NCBI RefSeq assembly: GCF_033097365.1
Contig: NZ_AP028461.1
Span: 3,472,001 to 3,536,000, forward strand
DNA from: Actinoplanes sichuanensis
Lineage (GTDB): Bacteria > Actinomycetota > Actinomycetes > Mycobacteriales > Micromonosporaceae
Direction of reading: 5' to 3'
Length of the DNA stretch: 64,000 bases
Shown here in pieces: positions 42,640 through 50,428 of the stretch. Position numbers and translations under genes: made by a program. The number at the start of each line of letters is the position of its first letter. Position 1 is the stretch's first letter. The notes under the pieces are model-generated. The model made no database searches. It had not been told where the DNA came from and was given only the letters and a program-made list of their open reading frames with translations.

Positions 42640-42765
42640 GGTTGAGACCAGCCAATCTGCGGTGTGTGAGGGAAACCGGTGAGAGTCCGGTGCGGTCGCG
42701 CCACTGTGAACGGGCCCCCAGCCAGGGGGCCGGTGAGTCAGGACGCTCACGTGCCGCAGGCCCCA
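42640..42765 (+). promoter_or_regulatory. Cobalamin riboswitch
   Basis: Hallmark order of the B12 element: GGGAAACCGGTGAGAGTCCGG near 42670, GCGGTCGCGCCACTGTGA near 42692 (the CGCCACTG box), then a GGCCCCC/GGGGGCC stem and GTCAGGAC. It precedes cbtB by about 40 bp with GGAGG in between. Ends are approximate. Confidence 0.88.
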
Positions 42766-42805
42766 TCGATCGGGACGCGTCATCCCGTAGGAGGTTCACT
42801 CCACC

Positions 42806-43000
42806 ATGCCCAAGGCACAAGCCCTCACCACGCCCGCGGTCTCCGGCAAGCTCCTCGCCACCGCCGCCGGCTTCACCGGCCTCATGCTCCTGCTGGCCTA
42901 CCTCGTCGCCTTCGACCAGGGCGCCCTCTCCCAGTCCGGCATGTACCTGCACGAGCTCATGCACGACGGCCGCCACCTGCTCGGTGTCCCGTGCCACTGA
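42806..43000 (+). CDS. cbtB: CbtB, predicted cobalt transporter subunit
   Basis: 64 aa with a single membrane helix (KLLATAAGFTGLMLLLAYLVAF) and the conserved C-terminus LHELMHDGRHLLGVPCH, where the histidines bind metal. Exactly the CbtB family pattern. GGAGG upstream; controlled by the B12 riboswitch, so cobalt uptake is shut off when cobalamin is abundant. Stop overlaps the cbtA start by 10 bp. Confidence 0.93.
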   Translation: MPKAQALTTPAVSGKLLATAAGFTGLMLLLAYLVAFDQGALSQSGMYLHELMHDGRHLLGVPCH

Positions 43001-43722
43001 ACCACCGGCCCGGCTACATCCAGCTCCTACTCCGCGGCCTGCTCGCGGGCCTCGCCGCCGGCCTGCTCGCCGGCGGCTTCGCCTACCTCGTCGGCGAACC
43101 GCACATCAACGCGGCCATCGCCATCGAAGAAGCCGCCGCACCACCCGGCGAACACGCCGACGACCCACTCGTCGACCGCGACGTGCAAAGCACCGCCGGC
43201 CTGTTCCTCGCCACCGGCCTCTACGGCGTAGCACTCGGCGGCATCCTCGCCACCGCCTACACCGTCCTGCGCCGCCACCTGCGCACCGACAGCGACACCC
43301 GAGCCGCGCTCGGGCTGTCCGCCGCCGCCCTCACCGGCATCGTCCTGGTGCCTTACCTCAAATACCCACCCAACCCACCCGCCGTCGGCAACCCCGACAC
43401 GATCAACCAACGCACCGCCGCCTACCTCGCCGTCCTCGCCCTCGGCCTGGTCGCCGTCTGGGCCGCCGCACTGGCCGCCCGCACCCAGACCGACCAATGG
43501 CGCCAGGCCACCGCCGGCACCGCCGCCTTCGTCGTGGTCGTCGGCATCGCCTACGCCCTCCTACCGACCTTCCACGAGGTCCCCGACGACTTCCCGGCCA
43601 CACTGCTGTGGGACTTCCGGATCTCGTCACTGGGCACCCAGACCATCCTCTGGACCGCCCTCGGCCTCACCTTCGCCGGCCTGCTCACCGCCCGCACGAA
43701 AGCCACCGTCACCGCCGCGTGA
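42991..43722 (+). CDS. cbtA: CbtA, predicted cobalt transporter subunit
   Basis: 243 aa from GTG 42991. Five to six membrane helices, beginning LLLRGLLAGLAAGLLAGGFAYLVG, with the family blocks VPYLKYPPNPPAVGNPDTI and YALLPTFHEVPDDFPATLLWDFR. Works with CbtB in the membrane. GTGA overlap with the phosphatase gene. Confidence 0.93.
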   Translation: MPLNHRPGYIQLLLRGLLAGLAAGLLAGGFAYLVGEPHINAAIAIEEAAAPPGEHADDPLVDRDVQSTAGLFLATGLYGVALGGILATAYTVLRRHLRTDSDTRAALGLSAAALTGIVLVPYLKYPPNPPAVGNPDTINQRTAAYLAVLALGLVAVWAAALAARTQTDQWRQATAGTAAFVVVVGIAYALLPTFHEVPDDFPATLLWDFRISSLGTQTILWTALGLTFAGLLTARTKATVTAA

Positions 43723-44270
43723 ACGGACTACGGCTGATCGCCGCCGGACACACCCGCGCACTACGCCGGGCCGTGTTCGGCGGCGACGACGCACTCGACG
43801 AAGCCGGCATCACAGCCACCCTGGCACTCAAAGACAGCGCGACCCTGCTACCGCGCCTGTTCCCCGACGACCAGCCCTGGCTCACCGCACCCACCCGCGC
43901 CGCCCACCAGACCGCCACCCTGCTCGGCGCCCCCACCACCCGCGAAGACCCCGACCTGACCGGACCCGACTTCGGCACCTGGACCGGCCTGCCCCTCGAC
44001 CAGATCGACCCCGCCGGCCTCCAGCAGTTCCTCACCGACCCCACCGCCACACCCCACGGCGGCGAATCCCTGACCACCGCGACCAGCCGCCTCACCGGCT
44101 GGCTACACCGACACACCACCAGCAGACGTACGGCCATCGCCGACCCCCTGGTGATCCGCCTGATCCTCACCGCAGCCCTCGACCTGCCACCGGCCTACAC
44201 CAACCTGGCAGTCGCCCCGCTCGCGGTCATCCGGCTCACCCACCACCACCGGTGGACCCTTCACCTCTGA
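43719..44270 (+). CDS. Histidine phosphatase-like protein of the cbt operon
   Basis: 183 aa. LRLIAAGHTRALRRAVFGG replaces the usual L-x-R-H-G motif with A-G-H-T, keeping the histidine but not the arginine; LTAPTRAAHQTATLLG and the HGGESL block are preserved. Third gene of the cobalt operon, GTG overlapping the cbtA stop. A CobC-like phosphatase step or a regulatory relative is possible. Activity doubtful without the first arginine. Confidence 0.78.
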   Translation: MNGLRLIAAGHTRALRRAVFGGDDALDEAGITATLALKDSATLLPRLFPDDQPWLTAPTRAAHQTATLLGAPTTREDPDLTGPDFGTWTGLPLDQIDPAGLQQFLTDPTATPHGGESLTTATSRLTGWLHRHTTSRRTAIADPLVIRLILTAALDLPPAYTNLAVAPLAVIRLTHHHRWTLHL

Positions 44271-44806
44271 CGCAGCCGATCGAACGCCTTCGGCCCGCTC
44301 AACCCGGCCAGCCCCGCCACGATCTCCCGCGCACACTCCCCGGGACCCGCGGCGGTGGTGTCCACCACGATGTCCCGATCACCATGCCGATAGACCAGCG
44401 TCTGCGACACCGCCAACCCCACCGGCCGGTCACCGCGGGCAAGCTCGCGACGTGCCAACTCCGCCGGCGAACACCGCACCTCGACCAGAGTCACATCGAC
44501 ACCGGCCAACACGTCGAGCAGATCGGCCAGACGCCACGCCTCACTCAACGGATAATCCATGATCACGTCGTTGCCGGCCGACACCAGCCCCGCCACCGCC
44601 CGGTGATACCCCCGCCGCGTCCGCGACAGCATCGCCGCGATCTCACCCTCATCAAGCACCCGCGTATGCACCGTCGACCGCATCGCGCCCAGCTCATCAA
44701 CCGGAAACAAGAACCACGGATCAGCCAGCAACGGCAACAACGCCCGCCCCACACTGCTCTTACCCGAACTCGACGCCCCATTGAGCACGATGACCCGACC
44801 CGACAC
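44261..44806 (-). CDS. Chloramphenicol phosphotransferase-like P-loop kinase
   Basis: 181 aa from GTG 44806. VIVLNGASSSGKSSVGRAL is a P-loop of the CPT type; GNDVIMDYPLSE and VTLVEVRCSPAELARRELARGDRPVGLA follow as in chloramphenicol 3-O-phosphotransferase relatives. Most members are of unknown substrate. Overlaps the convergent phosphatase by 10 bp. Confidence 0.83.
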   Translation of the reverse strand: MSGRVIVLNGASSSGKSSVGRALLPLLADPWFLFPVDELGAMRSTVHTRVLDEGEIAAMLSRTRRGYHRAVAGLVSAGNDVIMDYPLSEAWRLADLLDVLAGVDVTLVEVRCSPAELARRELARGDRPVGLAVSQTLVYRHGDRDIVVDTTAAGPGECAREIVAGLAGLSGPKAFDRLRQR

Positions 44807-44830
44807 ACCACGACCGTACAATCCGGCCCC

Positions 44831-45292
44831 GTGACCTACCGCATCAGCATCGACGACCTCACCGGACCCGCCATCGCCGACCTCCTCCAACAACACGTCG
44901 ACCAGATGCGCGCCATCACCCCACCGGACAGCAAACACGCCCTCGACCTCGACAGCCTCCGCGCCCCCGACATCACCCTCTGGACCGCCCACGACGGCGA
45001 CCACCTCCTCGGCTGCGCCGCCCTCAAACACCTCGACCCCACCAGCGCCGAAATCAAATCCATGCGCACCGCCACCACCGCCCGCCGCCGCGGCGTAGCC
45101 GCCGCCCTACTCACCCACCTCATCACCGAAGCCCGCCACCGCCACTACCGACACCTCTACCTGGAAACCGGCGCCGGCGACTTCTTCCACCCCGCCCGCA
45201 CCCTCTACCACCGCTTCGGCTTCCAGCCCTGCCCACCCTTCGCCGACTACAAAACCGACCCCAACAGCGTCCACCTCACCCTTACCCTCTGA
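44831..45292 (+). CDS. GNAT-family N-acetyltransferase
   Basis: 153 aa, GTG start. IKSMRTATTARRRGVAAALLTHLITEAR is the acetyl-CoA loop, LYLETGAGDFFHPARTLYHRFGFQPCPPFADYKTDPNS the C-terminal core, characteristic of the YafP/ElaA-like putative acetyltransferase group. Followed 2 bp later by another GNAT gene; probable operon. Confidence 0.88.
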   Translation: MTYRISIDDLTGPAIADLLQQHVDQMRAITPPDSKHALDLDSLRAPDITLWTAHDGDHLLGCAALKHLDPTSAEIKSMRTATTARRRGVAAALLTHLITEARHRHYRHLYLETGAGDFFHPARTLYHRFGFQPCPPFADYKTDPNSVHLTLTL

Positions 45293-45294
45293 CG

Positions 45295-45699
45295 ATGCTC
45301 GACGCCTACACCCACCTCTACGTCCACACCTTCACCCGCCCACCCTGGAACGAGACCTGGCACCCCCACGACGCCCGCCAACGCCTCCACGACATGCTCA
45401 CCACCCCACGCGCCCACCACACCCACACCACCGGACCCGACGGCACCCTCACCGGCTTCGCCATCGGCCACCTCGAACGCCACGGCACCACCGACCACTT
45501 CCTGCTCCAGGAGATGTGCGTCCACCCCGACCACCAGCGCCAAGGCATCGGCACCCGCCTCCTCGACGACCTCGCCACCCGGATCCCCGACGTCACCCAC
45601 TGGTACCTGCTGACCGGCCGCGACACCCCCGCCGCCGCCTTCTACCAGGCCAACGGCTTCCGCCCGGCCCACCGCAACACCATCTACGTCCGCCCCTGA
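45295..45699 (+). CDS. GNAT-family N-acetyltransferase
   Basis: 134 aa. LQEMCVHPDHQRQGIGTRLLDDLA is the acetyl-CoA binding loop and HWYLLTGRDTPAAAFYQANGFRPAHRN the C-terminal half. PPWNETW at the N-terminus is typical of the aminoglycoside-like short GNATs. Different subtype from the gene before it. Very C-rich codon use. Followed by a hairpin. Confidence 0.88.
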   Translation: MLDAYTHLYVHTFTRPPWNETWHPHDARQRLHDMLTTPRAHHTHTTGPDGTLTGFAIGHLERHGTTDHFLLQEMCVHPDHQRQGIGTRLLDDLATRIPDVTHWYLLTGRDTPAAAFYQANGFRPAHRNTIYVRP

Positions 45700-45707
45700 C
45701 CCCGACC

Positions 45708-45766
45708 CGGCGCCACTCGGGACCATCCGGGGACACCGGCCCCGCACCGACGTGCGAGTGGCGCCG
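45708..45766. terminator. Hairpin with long loop after GNAT pair
   Basis: CGGCGCCACTCG (45708-45719) pairs perfectly with CGAGTGGCGCCG (45755-45766) over a 35-nt loop that has its own GGGG/CCCC pairing. Likely terminator. Confidence 0.6.
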
Positions 45767-45786
45767 CCTCCTACCGGGGCCGTCCT

Positions 45787-46509
45787 ATGAACACTGATGA
45801 GACCGCAAGCCGGTCGGCCGAGCGCGTCGGGTTGAATATGGCTGTGACGGCTCATGATGTTGCTCGAAGCCTGCCGGACATCACGACTCTGCGGGAGCGC
45901 TGTCGCGCGTTGGCGGTGCTGGAGGCGATCCTGAGCCCGGCGGAGGAGTCTCGGTACTACTCGTTCACGTCGGCCTGGTCGGAGGACGAGGAGCTGGCGT
46001 CGATGGACAACGGTTCCGGTGACGCCTGGTCGATCGTATTCTCGCCCGCGGGCGCCTTTCTCCGGGGCTTCGATCATGAATCTTCGATGAACCCGGCCGT
46101 GAACGACGAGGAGTTGTGGCCAGGACTGGTCGACACGATCCCGGAGGCGTTCTCTGCCGCGGTGAACGAGCCGGCATTCGGCTACGAAGGCAAGCTGGAA
46201 GCAACGGTCTGTCTGTGGCGGCACACCGGCGACGACCGGTGGCACGCCGGCGACATCGATTTTCCCGACCGTCCCGACCCTGACGGTGCCGAACGGCTGT
46301 TCTCCGTGCTGCTCGATCCGACCGGCCTGGCCTACCACCGCTTCGCCGAGGACTACTACGGGAAGACCGTAGATCTTGACGCCGTCCGTGAGGTCTTCGC
46401 GCTGACCCCGTTGACCGCGAGCTTGGTGCGGCGCCTGAACCCTGACCGATCGACAGCCGCCCTCCTCGCCGACCTGTCCTACATCGGCTATCCCTCGCAG
46501 TCGGCCTAG
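45787..46509 (+). CDS. Hypothetical protein, immunity-like
   Basis: 240 aa; ATG 45838 is an alternative start. Soluble. YYSFTSAWSEDEELASMDNGSGDAW and CLWRHTGDDRWHAGDIDFP look like the globular beta-rich proteins found next to polymorphic-toxin loci, but I do not recognise a family. Codon use is less C-saturated than the two GNAT genes upstream, so it may have a separate history. After it, 46510-46734 shows only a possible short fragment. Confidence 0.6.
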   Translation: MNTDETASRSAERVGLNMAVTAHDVARSLPDITTLRERCRALAVLEAILSPAEESRYYSFTSAWSEDEELASMDNGSGDAWSIVFSPAGAFLRGFDHESSMNPAVNDEELWPGLVDTIPEAFSAAVNEPAFGYEGKLEATVCLWRHTGDDRWHAGDIDFPDRPDPDGAERLFSVLLDPTGLAYHRFAEDYYGKTVDLDAVREVFALTPLTASLVRRLNPDRSTAALLADLSYIGYPSQSA

Positions 46510-46734
46510 CATTCCGCCTTCGCGCGAGCGACCACGTCTCGGTCGCCAGAGGCATGGGTGGACCAGGTGGCGCCGGCAGTCGGCGGACGGCGGACGGCGG
46601 ACGAAGCTGCCAATGCGGTTCACCTGCTCGTCGCAGTAGGAGAAGACGGTGTGCAGCTCGCCGAGGGTGAAACGCGCGCTTCACGGCGTCCCTCAGTTCT
46701 CACCGTTGTTTCTGGTCTGAAACTACGGGCGCCC

Positions 46735-47088
46735 CTACCGGGTTTCGGCGGCGTGATCGTCGACCAGCGGCACGTCATACGACGCCCGCGCCCGACGGAT
46801 CTGCCGCACCACCGCGTCGATCACCACCGCGTTGGCCAGCGCCCCCACCGACAGGCACGCCACGAACACCACGTCACTGTCGGCCCACGCCCCGGGCATC
46901 ACCGCGAACAGCAGCCACGACACCGGACCGGTCAGCAGCATCGGCCAGATCACCTCGAGATCCGCATCCGGCTGACCCCACCGCGCCACCGACACGAACG
47001 CCCACACCGTGGCCGCCACCACCACGACCAGGTAGGCCCGCGAGAACCAGCCCCCGACCACCCAACGCACGAATGTCACGCCCGGCAT
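46735..47088 (-). CDS. Small integral membrane protein (SCO4225-like)
   Basis: 117 aa with three to four hydrophobic segments: YLVVVVAATVWAFVSVA, VIWPMLLTGPVSWLLFAV, VFVACLSVGALANAVVI. The DADLEVIWPMLLTGPVSW portion resembles SCO4225-family membrane proteins of streptomycetes. Function unknown. Start at MPGVTF is chosen over a longer reading. Confidence 0.55.
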   Translation of the reverse strand: MPGVTFVRWVVGGWFSRAYLVVVVAATVWAFVSVARWGQPDADLEVIWPMLLTGPVSWLLFAVMPGAWADSDVVFVACLSVGALANAVVIDAVVRQIRRARASYDVPLVDDHAAETR

Positions 47089-47135
47089 CCTGAACGTTCC
47101 CGCAGGCCCACACAATGATCAACCGCACCTCAAGA

Positions 47136-47975
47136 TCAACTCAGGGCTGCCTCCAACACCCGCTCCTCATGATCGAGATGCGCGACCAACTCACCCGTCA
47201 ACACCTCCACCAGACCCGACAGCTCCTCCCGCGCAAGCCCCGGATCCGCTAACGCCGACCGCAACCGCCCCAACAACTCGGCCACCACACCGTGCTCGGC
47301 GCGCAATCGCTGCACCGCCGGCCCCGCCTCCGGATGCGCATACTCCAGCATCGGAAACAGCCCCTGATCCTCCTTCACATGATGACCGTGCAGATTCGCG
47401 CACAACGTCAAACAATTGACCCGCAACTGCGCACCCAACACCGCACCCGACCGCTGCACCTCGGCCCGGATCAACTCCAACTCCCGCCGAAACGCACCAT
47501 GCACCAACCGCAGAACCTCCGCCGGCGACGACGGCGCACCACCCGCCGCACGCGGCGGCCCCGCAGCCGCGACCGCCGCCAACGCCACCACCGGCAATTC
47601 CCGCCCGGACTGCCGCTCATAATCGGCCCACCCGGCATCCTGCTCGACAGCCCGACCGAAAGCGTCGTCCCGCTCCCGCCCCGACAACACGCTCGCCGCC
47701 GCCTCGTACACGAACGGCCCGTCCTCGACCTGCACCAGCGGATTCGCCAGCACATTGTGAAACCACGCCGGATGCCGCCGCGCCCCACCATTCGACCCGA
47801 TCACCAGAACCCGTTCCTGATCAGGCAGATAACCCAGCGGAACGGTATGCGGCCGCCCACTGCGCGCTCCGGTCGTGGTCAGCAGCAACAGCCGCCCACC
47901 CTCGAACATCCCACCGACCCGGCCCTGATTGGCTCGGAACTCGGCGATGACAGAAGAATTGAAATCGTTCGACAT
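47136..47975 (-). CDS. F420-type nitroreductase (Ddn-like)-hemerythrin fusion
   Basis: 279 aa. Residues 1-135 are a deazaflavin-dependent nitroreductase domain: LLLLTTTGARSGRPHTVPLGYLPDQERVLVIGSNGGARRHPAWFHNVLANPLVQVE. After an Ala/Gly/Pro linker, 150-279 form a hemerythrin-like domain with the metal ligands spread over LCANLHGHHVKEDQGLFPML, RAEHGVV and AHLDHEERVL. An F420-dependent oxidoreductase joined to a di-iron oxygen or nitric-oxide sensor is chemically sensible. Single gene; the 439 bp upstream to 48414 contains only repeat 48214. Confidence 0.85.
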   Translation of the reverse strand: MSNDFNSSVIAEFRANQGRVGGMFEGGRLLLLTTTGARSGRPHTVPLGYLPDQERVLVIGSNGGARRHPAWFHNVLANPLVQVEDGPFVYEAAASVLSGRERDDAFGRAVEQDAGWADYERQSGRELPVVALAAVAAAGPPRAAGGAPSSPAEVLRLVHGAFRRELELIRAEVQRSGAVLGAQLRVNCLTLCANLHGHHVKEDQGLFPMLEYAHPEAGPAVQRLRAEHGVVAELLGRLRSALADPGLAREELSGLVEVLTGELVAHLDHEERVLEAALS

Positions 47976-48213
47976 TCTCAGCTTTCGGTAGTCCACCCGG
48001 AAATCCCGCGAACCTGGCGCGGGCAGCAGAAATCCACCGTCGCGAAACCGACGGCATGCGGAGAAGAACGAACGATCAGGCGGCGATCGAGCGCGGGCGA
48101 CGGGCGACCGTGGCGGCCGCCCGGCGATCACGCGTCAGCCGGGTGCCCCACTCGGTAATGGCCCAAGGCCGACCCGGCAGTCACGAACGACACCCTAACC
48201 CAATCCATGTCCG

Positions 48214-48282
48214 GTCGGCGAAGCCGTCCTTTGGGTCTTTTCAGGGTGCGGCTTGCCGCACAACCTCTAAACCATCCTAGGA
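48214..48282 (+). repeat. ~68-bp structured repeat, copy A
   Basis: Starts GTCGGCGAAGCCGTCCT and contains the hairpin GTGCGGC-TT-GCCGCAC, then CCTCTA and CATCCTAGGATG, itself palindromic. A related copy in the same orientation lies at 52957-53022. No coding potential; it stands about 130 bp upstream of the carboxypeptidase gene, so a regulatory RNA or small repeat element is possible. Confidence 0.6.
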
Positions 48283-48414
48283 TGTACGTTCCAGCAGAGT
48301 CCCGTCCGTTCGACGCGACGCAGACCCGGGGACCCGACCGAGCGGCACCGCCGGGCTGAAGCCGTCGGTCGATATTCAGTCGCGCACCCGACCACACGTC
48401 CGGATACTGCCCCG

Positions 48415-49419
48415 GTGACCGTTTCCCCGACGACCCCACACCTACTGCGACCCCACGCGCTGAAACCAGGCGACCTCGTGGCCCTCGCAGCCCTGTCCGG
48501 TCCCCTGCCCGAGCAGTACGCACCCAACGTCGACACCACACACACCGTGCTCGAACGCATGGGCTTCCGCGTCCACCGATCCCCCCTCGTCCAGGTCGAC
48601 CGCAACCGCTGGTGGAGCGCCGCCGCCCCCACCGAGATCGCCGACCAGCTCAACACCCTGCTCCGCGACCCCGACGTACGCGCCATCATCGCCGTCGACG
48701 GCGGCCAGACCGTCTTCGGCTACCTCGACCTGATCGACCTAGACGCCGTCCGAGCCGACCCCAAACCCATCCTCGGCTACAGCGACCTCTCCCTACTGCA
48801 CCTGGCCCTACACGCCCGCACCGGACTGGTCGGCTTCCACGCCGACATGGCCGTCCCCGGCTTCGGCCACCACTGGCAGAACGCCCCCGCCGCCGACCAG
48901 GCCCGCCTCGAAACCCTCTACCGGCACCTGCTGACCTCGACCGAACCCTTCGGCCCGCTACCGGCGTTCTCGACCTGGGAATGCTGGCGCCCGGGAACCG
49001 CCGAAGGCCCCCTCATCGGCGCCGTCGTCAACCGGATCGCCCTCGTCCAGGCGACGAGCTTCGCCCTGCCCCTGGACCGCTTCAACGACGCCATCCTGTT
49101 CTGGGAGGAGATCGGCGGCCACACCTCCCACGTGTGGAGCTACCTGCAGGTACTACGCCACGCCGGCATCCTCGACCGGATCTCCGGCATGATCATCGGC
49201 GTCCCCCGAGACATCGCCGGCCTCGAACCCGGCACCTCACCCACCCTGCCCGAACTCGTCTTCGACGTCCTCGGCGACCGCGACATCCCGGTCCTCGCCA
49301 ACGTCGACATCGGCCACGCCGGCCCCAACCTCCCCATGCCCCTCGGCATCCGAGCCGCCCTCGACGCCACCAGCAGAACGCTGACCCTGCTGGAACCCGC
49401 GGTCCAAACCGTTCCGTAG
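48415..49419 (+). CDS. S66 peptidase (LD-carboxypeptidase / MccF-like)
   Basis: 334 aa, GTG start. Serine nucleophile in PILGYSDLSLLHLAL (Ser123), glutamate in ILFWEEIGGH, and histidine in DIGHAGPNLPMPLG make the S66 Ser-Glu-His triad; IIAVDGGQTVFGYLDLID is the substrate loop. Members cleave muropeptides or inactivate peptide-nucleotide antibiotics (MccF). Followed 10 bp later by a NUDIX gene. Confidence 0.88.
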   Translation: MTVSPTTPHLLRPHALKPGDLVALAALSGPLPEQYAPNVDTTHTVLERMGFRVHRSPLVQVDRNRWWSAAAPTEIADQLNTLLRDPDVRAIIAVDGGQTVFGYLDLIDLDAVRADPKPILGYSDLSLLHLALHARTGLVGFHADMAVPGFGHHWQNAPAADQARLETLYRHLLTSTEPFGPLPAFSTWECWRPGTAEGPLIGAVVNRIALVQATSFALPLDRFNDAILFWEEIGGHTSHVWSYLQVLRHAGILDRISGMIIGVPRDIAGLEPGTSPTLPELVFDVLGDRDIPVLANVDIGHAGPNLPMPLGIRAALDATSRTLTLLEPAVQTVP

Positions 49420-49429
49420 GGTGCCGCCC

Positions 49430-49873
49430 ATGGCCATCCCGGAATACGTCGTCGCCCTCCGCGCCAAGATCGGACACGACCCGCTGCCCCTGCCCGGTGT
49501 CATCGCCGTCGTCCTCGACGACCACGACCGGGTCCTGCTGGTACGCCGCTCCGACACCGACGACTGGGCCCTGACCACCGGCTGCCTCGAACCGGGCGAG
49601 CAGCCGGCCGCCGGCGCGATCCGCGAGGTCCAGGAGGAGACCGGCGTCGACGTCACCGTCGAACGGCTGCTCTCCGCCGAAGCCCTGGACCTGTCCGTCG
49701 CCCCCAACGGCGACCAGATCTACTGGCTCGCGATCGGCCTGCTCTGCCGGGCCACCGGCGGCACCGCACACGTCAACGACGACGAGTCGACCGACGTGGC
49801 CTGGTTCACGGCCGACGCCGTACCCCCGCTCCCGCCCCACCAGCAACGCTGCCTGACCCTCGCACTGACCTGA
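49430..49873 (+). CDS. NUDIX hydrolase
   Basis: 147 aa. Complete Nudix box GCLEPGEQPAAGAIREVQEETGV (about 47-69). Intact relative of the frameshifted copy at 18699 within the Tn3-family element; the two share most residues, especially ALDLSVAPNGDQ-YWLAIGL. Probably cotranscribed with the S66 peptidase. Confidence 0.92.
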   Translation: MAIPEYVVALRAKIGHDPLPLPGVIAVVLDDHDRVLLVRRSDTDDWALTTGCLEPGEQPAAGAIREVQEETGVDVTVERLLSAEALDLSVAPNGDQIYWLAIGLLCRATGGTAHVNDDESTDVAWFTADAVPPLPPHQQRCLTLALT

Positions 49874-49879
49874 CCAGGA

Positions 49880-49910
49880 GCCCGGCCGCACCCGAGAGGG
49901 CTGGCCGGGC
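49880..49910. terminator. Bidirectional terminator
   Basis: GCCCGGCC (49880-49887) pairs with GGCCGGGC (49903-49910) between the convergent NUDIX and secreted-protein genes. Confidence 0.5.
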
Positions 49911-49930
49911 ACTCCCCGTCCCGATCAAGA

Positions 49931-50338
49931 TCAGCTGTCGAAGTACAGCGTGGCGCCCGCACACCCCCACGGACAGTGCAGCTCGGCCCGATAGTTGCCG
50001 GACTGCGAGATGATCATCCAGATGTTGTGCTCCGCGCTGCGGAACTGGTTGTCGCGGAGAACCTCAGCACCGGTACCGACATTGCGGATGACGATGAACG
50101 AACTCGGGGGATCCGCCTCCTCCCCCGGCGGGTTCGGAGTCGCCGGCGAATAGATGTTCAACGTGGCCGCATGCGGATTGGCCCCCGCGGCCAGCCACAT
50201 CGGCGCCGTGTTACACCCCCACTTGTTGCTCGCCGACACCGTGCACGACCGCTGAGCCGCGGCACTGGCCGGCTGCCCCACCATCATGACGCCGGCCAGC
50301 GCGGCCACCGCGACCATCCCCCGCAAGATCCTGCTCAC
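49931..50338 (-). CDS. Small secreted protein of unknown function
   Basis: 135 aa from GTG 50338, preceded by GAGGAGG. Signal peptide VSRILRGMVAVAALAGVMMVGQPASAAA. The mature part has four cysteines (SCTVSAS, WGCNTAP, LHCPWGCAG) and ends ATLYFDS, a beta-rich disulfide-stabilised fold. No family recognised. Faces the NB-ARC regulator gene in the same direction 90 bp downstream of it. Confidence 0.7.
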   Translation of the reverse strand: MSRILRGMVAVAALAGVMMVGQPASAAAQRSCTVSASNKWGCNTAPMWLAAGANPHAATLNIYSPATPNPPGEEADPPSSFIVIRNVGTGAEVLRDNQFRSAEHNIWMIISQSGNYRAELHCPWGCAGATLYFDS

Positions 50339-50428
50339 CGAATTCCCCCTCCTCGAAGCCCAACGGCGATCTGACCGCTCCATCCTCTGGCCACGAGGGC
50401 ATACCGAAACAGGCCGCCGACCGGCAGT

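Noticed and set aside
46600..46700. Minus-strand stretch reading FTLGELHTVFSYCDEQVNRIG
   Set aside because: Looks protein-like but has no start, no clear end and no recognised family; at most a tiny gene fragment.
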